This document shows positions 1 to 5,405 of a stretch of DNA of 16,674 bases, one piece after another. A model generated the notes under the pieces. That model saw only the letters and a program-made list of their open reading frames with translations, made no database searches and had not been told where the DNA came from. The stretch lies in NCBI GenBank assembly GCA_021604925.1, contig BQJX01000008.1, forward strand, positions 1 to 16,674, written 5' to 3'. This stretch comes from Gemmatimonadota bacterium. Lineage in GTDB: Bacteria > ARS69. The translations under genes and the position numbers were made by a program. Position 1 is the stretch's first letter. Every line of letters begins with the position of its first letter.

Positions 1-684
1 CCGACCCTGGCCCCGGGCAGCGCGTGGTCGCGCCTCCGCTGGGTGGGCGCTGCGGTCGCGATTCTCCTCACGGCGGTAGTGATGAGTCGCAACTGGCCGC
101 AGGCGCCGTCGCCATCGCAGACGCCGTTGGTGGAAACCGCCACGTTGTTGCGCGGGACCGGACCGTTTCAGCCGGTGCGTTCCGGCGACGCGGTCGAGGC
201 GGGCGATCTTGTGCACCTCCGTCTGGAGCTGACGCGCGCGGCGCACGTGTACGTGCTGAACCAGGACGACTCCGGCGCGCTGGCCCTTCTGTTTCCACTG
301 CCCGGGTACGCGTTGGTGAATCCGCTGAGCGCCGGGGAACCGCTGGAGATCCCGGGGGCGCCCGCGGCGGGCGGCCTTTCGGTGGCCTGGACGATCGGGG
401 CGAACGGCGGGCGGGAGCGCTTCCTCATCCTGGCCAGCGTGGAGCCGATGGCGGAGTTCGACTCGGCGATCGCGGCCCTGCCGACTCCCGGAGAGATCCC
501 GGCACGACCGCTGGCGGATGACACGGTGGCTTCGCTCTACCGCGGAGTGACGGGCCTTGCGGAACTCCCCGCGGAAGTTCCGACCTCGGACGGTTCGGTC
601 TTTGATCTGGCCCGCCGCCTGACGGAAACGGAAGGCGATGCGGGGCGCGTCTGGTTGCGGGAGATCGTGCTGCGGAACGACTGA
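1..684 (+). CDS. Membrane-anchored DUF4384-like protein, 5' end outside the window
   Basis: The frame is open from the first base and ends at TGA 682-684, so the gene is probably cut by the window edge. The GTG at 43 lies inside the hydrophobic segment and is unlikely to be the start. Visible residues 14-29 (WVGAAVAILLTAVVMS) form one membrane helix after a basic stretch. About 180 residues follow that would be extracytoplasmic if the upstream part is cytoplasmic. They carry the pattern of DUF4384-type domains: an early strand ending in a GDLVHLRLEL-like segment, then AHVYVLNQDDSGALALLFPLPG, and a late FLILAS strand followed by an acidic region. In known families this domain often sits behind an anti-sigma zinc finger or a Ser/Thr kinase. 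An anti-sigma-like N-terminus is therefore possible but not visible here. The domain assignment rests on remembered family pattern. The gene converges on the cupin-like gene 29 bp away. Confidence 0.6.
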   Translation, partial: PTLAPGSAWSRLRWVGAAVAILLTAVVMSRNWPQAPSPSQTPLVETATLLRGTGPFQPVRSGDAVEAGDLVHLRLELTRAAHVYVLNQDDSGALALLFPLPGYALVNPLSAGEPLEIPGAPAAGGLSVAWTIGANGGRERFLILASVEPMAEFDSAIAALPTPGEIPARPLADDTVASLYRGVTGLAELPAEVPTSDGSVFDLARRLTETEGDAGRVWLREIVLRND

Positions 685-713
685 GCGCGGCGGCGCGGGA
701 GCCGCCCCGTGGA
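685..713. terminator. Possible bidirectional terminator hairpin between convergent genes
   Basis: The 29-bp gap between two convergent stop codons holds a 6-bp G/C stem (GGCGGC at 689-694 pairing with GCCGCC at 701-706) around a 6-nt loop. There is no T-run on either side. It could work only as a weak or Rho-assisted stop, and in such GC-rich DNA it may be chance. Confidence 0.3.
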
Positions 714-1781
714 TCAGCGCGCGGCGAACAGTCCGTAGGAGTGCGCCAGGCTCGGGCGGGCCCCCAGAGCGAAGACCGAGTGCCAGGCCACGTCGTCCGG
801 GCCGTGCGACGGGAGCAGCAGCACGTCGCCGGCCGACAGCACGTACAACGCCCGCCGGTCCACCAACGCCTGCGTCAGGCGCGGGTTCCCATTCAGCAGT
901 CGATCGAGCGCCGGGACGTCGTGTCGGTCCAGCATTCGCAGGGCGCGCGCGGTCGACGACAGCGACCGGGCCAGCGGTCCGCGCGCCGTGTCGCTCACCG
1001 CCTCGGCCAGCGCGCGCTTGGGCAACGCCAGCCACGCCGTCTTCCCCGCGAGCTGCCCGAAGACGACGCCGCGCTGCTCCGTCTCGTGATCGTGGTGAAA
1101 GCGGGCGCCGCCGCCCGGGGCATTGGCAAAGGCGATGCGTTCGGACAGCCGGATCGATCGGCGCACCAGGTGCGACAACAGATCGGTCAACGGGGCGTTG
1201 TCCGTGATGAGTCCGCACTCGGGAAATACGGCCTGCGCAAACCGGTCCGCCGCGGCCGCGTGGGAACGATTGCCGTGCCAGTCGTCATGGAACTCGGACC
1301 CGAACGAGAAGCGGACCCGGAGAGACTCGTCGTTCGGCTCGCGCGCGATCCAGGAGAGCTTGGCCCAGAGGTCGCGCGCCGTGGTGCGCCCGCCCCGGGT
1401 CTCGTCGGCGAAGACCTTCTCGATCTCGCGATCGTCGGCCAGGTCCACCGCTGCTCCCGCGGGGACCCAGGCGGCGGATCCCTCCAGGCGCCGCCAGACC
1501 TCCGCCTGGAAGTCGAGCCGGTTGGACTGCGCCCGTTCGAACAGGGAGCGGGTTCTGCGGATCTCACCGGAGAACTGCGGCAGCGCGGTGAGCGCCTTGG
1601 GCAGGTAGAGCGGCTGGCTCGCGTCCCAGTGGGCTCGCGCGTTCGGAACGGGGCTCGCAACGCCGGCGCGGCGGACGGCGCCGTGCTCCACTCCGCGGCG
1701 CGACAGCACGAGCGCGCCCTTCTCCGCGAGCGCGGAAGGTGGCATCCAGTGGAAACGGGGAATTCGGGCTTCCGGTCGCAT
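714..1781 (-). CDS. JmjC/cupin-8-like putative Fe(II)/2-oxoglutarate oxygenase
   Basis: A 355-residue soluble protein with no signal peptide. The C-terminal half looks like a JmjC/cupin_8 double-stranded beta-helix. It has RFHHDHETEQ at residues 227-236 (candidate HxD metal pair H229/D231), then FGQLAGKTAWLALPK at 241-255, which is the usual G-K/R-W-x-L-x-P strand. Near the end are LSAGDVLLLPS (315-325) and H334 in AWHSV, candidate distal metal ligand. This order (HxD, GxxxW strand, GDxLxxP, H) is that of hydroxylases that bind iron and 2-oxoglutarate. The N-terminal 160 residues carry no motif I recognise. Cupin_8 members hydroxylate proteins, tRNA or small molecules, and the substrate here cannot be named. 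The ATG at 1779-1781 has only a weak upstream purine stretch. An ATG at codon 13 (about 1745) is an alternative. The gene is divergent from the pilin gene and convergent with the DUF4384-like gene, so it is probably monocistronic. Confidence 0.6.
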   Translation of the reverse strand: MRPEARIPRFHWMPPSALAEKGALVLSRRGVEHGAVRRAGVASPVPNARAHWDASQPLYLPKALTALPQFSGEIRRTRSLFERAQSNRLDFQAEVWRRLEGSAAWVPAGAAVDLADDREIEKVFADETRGGRTTARDLWAKLSWIAREPNDESLRVRFSFGSEFHDDWHGNRSHAAAADRFAQAVFPECGLITDNAPLTDLLSHLVRRSIRLSERIAFANAPGGGARFHHDHETEQRGVVFGQLAGKTAWLALPKRALAEAVSDTARGPLARSLSSTARALRMLDRHDVPALDRLLNGNPRLTQALVDRRALYVLSAGDVLLLPSHGPDDVAWHSVFALGARPSLAHSYGLFAAR

Positions 1782-1829
1782 GGGGCCAGCCTACCACGGG
1801 GGCGGGAATCCCAGGAGAGGGCCGCGACC

Positions 1830-1863
1830 GTGCAATCTGGTGGCAGGTGATCTCGATTTGCAC
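1830..1863. promoter_or_regulatory. Imperfect inverted repeat, candidate activator site upstream of the pilin promoter
   Basis: GTGCAATC at 1830-1837 faces GATTTGCAC at 1855-1863. The arms are complementary apart from one extra base, and the inner 6-bp arms GTGCAA/TTGCAC match exactly. The centre is about 130 bp upstream of the predicted sigma-54 start point, a usual distance for an enhancer of a PilR/NtrC-type activator. It also lies in the leader of the divergent cupin-like gene. A chance match is possible. Confidence 0.22.
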
Positions 1864-1948
1864 AGTTCCGGCCGCCGCCTCGAAATCGCCTATCCGGGCA
1901 AAACCCCTAGTGGTAACAACTTGCGGGCGCGACGGGCGGGCGGAAAGT

Positions 1949-1965
1949 TCGGCACGGTCCCTGCG
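1949..1965 (+). promoter_or_regulatory. Sigma-54 (RpoN) type -24/-12 promoter for the pilin gene
   Basis: The bases TCGGCACGGTCCCTGCG match 11 of the 14 specified positions of the sigma-54 consensus YTGGCACGRNNNTTGCW. The invariant GG (1951-1952) and GC (1963-1964) are separated by exactly 10 bp, as sigma-54 requires. Transcription would start near 1976 and give a 35-nt leader that contains the pilin ribosome binding site. Many major pilin genes (pilA) are known to be transcribed by RpoN under PilS/PilR control. Confidence 0.65.
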
Positions 1966-1998
1966 TATAGGTGGGGCAGAGATGGAGTGGACTTCCGC

Positions 1999-2005
1999 GA
2001 GGAGG
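1999..2005 (+). promoter_or_regulatory. Ribosome binding site that fixes the pilin start
   Basis: GAGGAGG lies 5 nt before ATG 2011. The reading frame stays open further upstream to 1780. This site, the short basic leader that follows, and the sigma-54 promoter at 1949-1965 all place the true start at 2011. Confidence 0.8.
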
Positions 2006-2010
2006 CTGGA

Positions 2011-2475
2011 ATGCTGCGCAGAGACGATGGGTTCACGCTGATCGAGCTGATGATCGTGGTGGTGGTCATCGGCATCCTGATCGCGATTGGACTGGCCAAC
2101 TACTCGAACATGCAAAACCAGGCCAAGGTGGCGCATGTGAAGCACAACATGCACGCCGTCCAGCTGGCGGTGGAAGACTTTGCCAACCGGAACAACGGCA
2201 ACTATCCCACGAACGCGGCGTCGACCACCGCCGAGGGCGCCATGACGGTGGCGGCGCTGTTGCCGGGTGGTTCCATGCCGCAGAATCCGTTCACCGTGGC
2301 GCCGACCACGCTGGACTTCACGAACATTCTGGGCACCGCGCCGGCAACCGATCCCGCGGGCGGCGTTTCGCTCAACGTGGGACAGACGGTGGTCGGCGGC
2401 GCCTTCGATCGGTACGACATCGTGGGGGCCAGTGACACGAACGCACAGCTCGGACTGGTGCTGAGCAACTACTAG
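2011..2475 (+). CDS. Type IV pilin or type II secretion pseudopilin (class III prepilin)
   Basis: A 154-residue prepilin. The leader MLRRDDG is short and charged and ends in the Gly that prepilin peptidase (PilD type) cuts before Phe8. The new N-terminus FTLIELMIVVVVIGILIAIG has the conserved Glu at mature position 5 and continues into the hydrophobic helix that anchors and polymerises the subunit. The helix goes on through NYSNMQNQAKVAHVKHNMHA. The globular part (about residues 60-154) has an AVEDFANRNNGNYPT segment common in GspG and in short PilA-like pilins, and ends in SNY. It contains no cysteine, so there is no C-terminal disulfide loop. The sigma-54 promoter favours a regulated pilA-like pilin. 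The NNGNYPT segment leaves a GspG-like pseudopilin possible. No assembly ATPase, platform or peptidase gene is in the window, so the subunit depends on machinery encoded elsewhere. Confidence 0.85.
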   Translation: MLRRDDGFTLIELMIVVVVIGILIAIGLANYSNMQNQAKVAHVKHNMHAVQLAVEDFANRNNGNYPTNAASTTAEGAMTVAALLPGGSMPQNPFTVAPTTLDFTNILGTAPATDPAGGVSLNVGQTVVGGAFDRYDIVGASDTNAQLGLVLSNY

Positions 2476-2519
2476 ACCCGCCGCGGCGCCGCGCAGCGCC
2501 ACGGCCACGTGCTGGGGGT

Positions 2520-2538
2520 ACGGACCGAAGCGGTCCGT
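2520..2538 (+). repeat. Hairpin preceding the pilin terminator
   Basis: ACGGACC at 2520-2526 pairs perfectly with GGTCCGT at 2532-2538 around a 5-nt loop (GAAGC, with a possible further G-C pair). It ends 2 nt before the main terminator stem, so the pilin transcript would end in two stacked hairpins. It may protect the mRNA 3' end or add to termination. Confidence 0.6.
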
Positions 2539-2540
2539 CG

Positions 2541-2582
2541 AGTCCCTACCGGTTCGCGAGAGCCGGTAGGGACTTTCTCTTG
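2541..2582 (+). terminator. Strong intrinsic terminator of the pilin gene
   Basis: AGTCCCTACCGG (2541-2552) is perfectly complementary to CCGGTAGGGACT (2563-2574). Three more pairs (one G-U) close the stem onto a GCGA tetraloop at 2556-2559, a stable GNRA-type loop. A T-rich tail, TTTCTCTT, begins at the base of the stem. The stem is about 15 bp long, and the unit lies 66 bp after the pilin stop. Confidence 0.9.
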
Positions 2583-2650
2583 GGACCTGGTCGCTTGACC
2601 CGTGCGCGGCCTTGGCCCACTCTGACGCCCAAGAAAGCGACCCTCACCCA

Positions 2651-2656
2651 AAGGGG
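2651..2656 (+). promoter_or_regulatory. Ribosome binding site supporting a TTG start
   Basis: AAGGGG lies 5 nt before TTG 2662. An in-frame TGA at 2623 closes the frame upstream, no ATG or GTG occurs between that stop and 2662, and the next ATG (about 2749) falls inside the first membrane helix. TTG is therefore the only start that gives a complete transporter. A TTGACC at 2595-2600 could be a -35 element, but I see no convincing -10. Confidence 0.65.
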
Positions 2657-2661
2657 CTTCC

Positions 2662-4044
2662 TTGAGCCGACAGAAGCTGATCTACGGGATCGACGATCAT
2701 CCCCCGCACCGGGAAGCGTTCTTCCTGGGATTCCAGCACTACCTCACCATGTTCGGCTCCACCGTGGCGATCCCGCTGATCCTGTCCGAGCCGCTGGGCA
2801 TCGCCGGGAACGCCGAGGCGATCGGGTGGCTGATCGGCACCATGTTCTTCGTCAGCGGCATCACCACGATCCTGCAGACCACCTGGGGCAACCGGCTTCC
2901 GCTGGTGCAGGGCGGGACGTTCTCGTTCCTCGCGCCGGCGATCTCCATCTGCGGAATGGCGGCGCTGGCGGAGTCCGGGTGGGAGGTGCGCATGCAGCAC
3001 GTCCAGGGCGCCGTGATCCTGGGGTCCCTGTTCGAGATCGTGCTGGGCTTCTCGGGGGCGGTCGGGCGCCTGCTGCGCTTCGTGGGGCCGCTCACCATCG
3101 CTCCCACCATTGCGCTGATCGGGCTGTCGCTGTTCAAGTTCGGAGCGCCGGTGGCCGGCACGCACTGGGGCGTGGGTGGTCTCACGATCGCGCTGATCAT
3201 CGTGTTCAGCCAGTACATGCGTCATACCCACCGCGCGTTCGAGCTCTTCCCGATCATGATGGGGATCCTGATCGCGTGGGGCGCGTCCTGGATCCTCACG
3301 GCCACCGGCGTCTTCGAAGTAGGGCATCCCGCGCACGTGTCGACCGAGACGATTCGGAGCGCACCGTGGTTCCGGATGCCGCTCCCGTTCCAGTGGGGGA
3401 TGCCGGTGTTCGGCGCCGCGGCGGCCGTGGGAATGCTGGCGGGGTACCTGGCGTCCATCGTGGAGTCGGTGGGGGACTACTACGCCTGCGCCCGGCTGGC
3501 CGGGGCGCCCGTTCCCGATTCGAAGACGATCAACCGCGGGATCGGAATGGAAGGCGTGGGCTGCCTGGTCGCCGGCATCTTCGGCACGGCGAACGGGACC
3601 ACGTCCTACTCGGAGAACATCGGGGCGATCGGGCTCACCCGCGTGGGCAGCCGGCGCGTGGTGCAGGTGGGAGCCGTAATGATGATCGTGCTGGCCACGT
3701 TCGGGAAGTTCGGGGCGCTGTTCACCACGATTCCGCAGCCGATTGTCGGCGGAATGTACTGCGCCATGTTCGGGATGATCGCGTCGGTGGGGTTGTCCAA
3801 CCTGCAGTTCGTGGACCTGAACTCCGCGCGGAACCTCTTCATCCTGGGCTTTGCACTGTTCATGGGATTGTCCATGCCGGAGTACTTTGCCGCGAATCCG
3901 GTCTCGTTCGCGCCGCTGTGGCTCTCGGACATGGTCAACACGCTGGGCAAGACGGGGATGGCGGTGGGCGCACTGGTCGCGCTGGTGCTGGACAACACGA
4001 TCCCCGGCACGGACCAGGAGCGCGGACTCACCGCCTGGCGCTAG
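2662..4044 (+). CDS. NCS2/NAT-family uracil/xanthine-type nucleobase permease
   Basis: A 460-residue inner-membrane protein of usual NCS2 length with many hydrophobic segments, predicted to import a nucleobase with protons or sodium. TM1 carries the family's Gln-His pair (FFLGFQHYLTMFG, Q25-H26). TM3 has LVQGGTFSFLAP. TM8 has E268 in IVESVGDYYA, the position of the substrate-binding Glu of UraA. The NAT signature follows as ENIGAIGLTR at 318-327. The leading Glu matches uracil- and xanthine-type members, whereas ascorbate carriers have Pro there. The flanking NGTTSYSENIG...TRVGSRRVVQ resembles plant and animal NATs more than E. coli UraA, as far as I recall those sequences. The gene converges on preA, and the two stops overlap in a 4-bp CTAG palindrome. 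With a full pyrimidine-degradation operon beside it, uracil or thymine is the likely substrate, but a purine base cannot be excluded. Confidence 0.88.
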   Translation: MSRQKLIYGIDDHPPHREAFFLGFQHYLTMFGSTVAIPLILSEPLGIAGNAEAIGWLIGTMFFVSGITTILQTTWGNRLPLVQGGTFSFLAPAISICGMAALAESGWEVRMQHVQGAVILGSLFEIVLGFSGAVGRLLRFVGPLTIAPTIALIGLSLFKFGAPVAGTHWGVGGLTIALIIVFSQYMRHTHRAFELFPIMMGILIAWGASWILTATGVFEVGHPAHVSTETIRSAPWFRMPLPFQWGMPVFGAAAAVGMLAGYLASIVESVGDYYACARLAGAPVPDSKTINRGIGMEGVGCLVAGIFGTANGTTSYSENIGAIGLTRVGSRRVVQVGAVMMIVLATFGKFGALFTTIPQPIVGGMYCAMFGMIASVGLSNLQFVDLNSARNLFILGFALFMGLSMPEYFAANPVSFAPLWLSDMVNTLGKTGMAVGALVALVLDNTIPGTDQERGLTAWR

Positions 4045-5405
4045 GGGCGGCGAGGATCCAGGTCCGCCAGTCCTCCCGGCACGTGATCGGTGCCCTTGGC
4101 GACGCGGTCGTTCCATGTCTCCGTTTCCGGAGCGCGTCGCTTCTCCACCATGCTGATGCATCCCTCCACCGGACAGACCAGCGCGCACAGGTTGCAACCC
4201 ACGCACTCGGTCTCGTCCACCCAGGGAACGCGGTAGGGTGCGTCGGGCGAAGCCGACGTCGCCTGGGCCGCGGCGCGGGCCGCCATCGGCGCGGTGTGGC
4301 CGGGGATGGCGGCCACGCCCGGAAGGTGGATGCACTGGTGCGCCGCGTCGTGGCAGGCCACGTGGCAAACCTGGCAGCCGATGCAGGTGGCCTCGTCGAT
4401 CTCCGCCACGACGTGGTAGTTGAGGTCCAGGTCGCCCCACTCGCGAAAGCCGGGGATGGCCGCGCCCACCAGGTCATCCACGCAACCCATGCCCTTGGAG
4501 TCCAGGTAGTCGCTGAGTCCCTCGATCATGTCGTCCACGATCCGGAAGCCGTGGTGCATGACCGCCGTGCACACCTGCACCGTGCCGGCGCCCAGCGCGA
4601 TGAACTCCGCGGCATCCCGCCAATCCGAAATGCCGCCGATGCCGCTGATCGGGATTCCGAACTCCCGCTCGCGGGCCAGCTGCGCCACCATCCGCAACGC
4701 GATGGGCTTCACGGCCGGGCCGCAGTAACCGCCATGGCTCGAAGCGTCGCCGACGCGCGGGAGCGGCACGAGCCGGTCCAGATCCACGCCGATCACGCTC
4801 TGGACCGTGTTGATCAGCGAGACCGCGTGGGCTCCGCCGCGCACGGCGGCCAGGCCGGGATCCACCACATCGGTGACGTTCGGCGTGAGCTTGGCGATCA
4901 CCGGCAGGGACGTGGCGCCGATGACCCATCGCACCAGCTCCTCCAGGACCTTGGGCTCCTGACCGACCGCGGAACCCATGCCGCGCTCGCACATCCCGTG
5001 CGGACAGCCGAAGTTCAGCTCCACGCCGTCGCAACCCGTGTCCTCGCATCGCTTGAGGATGTCCTCCCACTCGGAGCGCTCGTTGAACATCAGCGAGACG
5101 ACGACGGCGTGATCCGGATACAGCTTCTTGGTCTGCGCGATCTCCTTCAGATTCACGGAGAGCGGTCGATCGGTGATCAACTCGATGTTGTTCAGCCCCA
5201 TCAGCGGCTGCGCCCCGTAGCCCACGCCGCCGAGACGACTGGACACGTTCACGATCGGCGTCCCCAGCGTCTTCCAGACGGCGCCGCCCCAGCCCGCGTC
5301 GAACGCGCGCTGCACCTGATCCCCCGAGTTGGTGGGCGGGGCCGAAGCGAGCCAGAACGGGTTGGGGCTGCGAATGCCCGCAAAGTCCACGGAGAGATCA
5401 GCCAC
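4041..5405 (-). CDS. preA: Dihydropyrimidine dehydrogenase catalytic subunit PreA
   Basis: With PreT this reduces uracil or thymine to the 5,6-dihydro compound in the cytoplasm. Residues 1-315 form a dihydroorotate-dehydrogenase-like FMN barrel. ELNFGCPHGM contains N131 and C134, matching Asn668 and the catalytic Cys671 of animal DPD. FMN-site features include AKLTPN (about 171-176), SLINT and GIGGI. The C-terminus holds two [4Fe-4S] sites: C341-x2-C344-x2-C347-x3-C351, and C401-x2-C404-x2-C407-x3-C411 followed by Pro. The stretch between them is a long Ala/Pro-rich linker, longer than I recall in animal DPD. The GTG at 5405 is preferred because GGAGG (5411-5415) is 5 nt upstream and it gives an 8-nt overlap with preT. 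The GTG at 5420 would add five residues but lacks a ribosome binding site. The total of 454 residues exceeds E. coli PreA (about 411). It is the last gene of the operon. Confidence 0.93.
   Translation of the reverse strand: MADLSVDFAGIRSPNPFWLASAPPTNSGDQVQRAFDAGWGGAVWKTLGTPIVNVSSRLGGVGYGAQPLMGLNNIELITDRPLSVNLKEIAQTKKLYPDHAVVVSLMFNERSEWEDILKRCEDTGCDGVELNFGCPHGMCERGMGSAVGQEPKVLEELVRWVIGATSLPVIAKLTPNVTDVVDPGLAAVRGGAHAVSLINTVQSVIGVDLDRLVPLPRVGDASSHGGYCGPAVKPIALRMVAQLAREREFGIPISGIGGISDWRDAAEFIALGAGTVQVCTAVMHHGFRIVDDMIEGLSDYLDSKGMGCVDDLVGAAIPGFREWGDLDLNYHVVAEIDEATCIGCQVCHVACHDAAHQCIHLPGVAAIPGHTAPMAARAAAQATSASPDAPYRVPWVDETECVGCNLCALVCPVEGCISMVEKRRAPETETWNDRVAKGTDHVPGGLADLDPRRP

Noticed and set aside
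1780..2010. Upstream extension of the pilin reading frame
   Set aside because: It would put 77 residues before the prepilin leader, cover the sigma-54 promoter and ignore the GAGGAGG site. Prepilin leaders of this type are short.
4160..4425. The two ferredoxin-like Cys motifs as a separate small ferredoxin gene
   Set aside because: They are in frame with the FMN barrel and form the normal C-terminal part of PreA.
2644..4440. About 598-codon minus-strand frame opposite the permease
   Set aside because: Arg/Gly/His/Pro-rich translation without any domain. It overlaps the permease and preA in the wrong frames and has no ribosome binding site.
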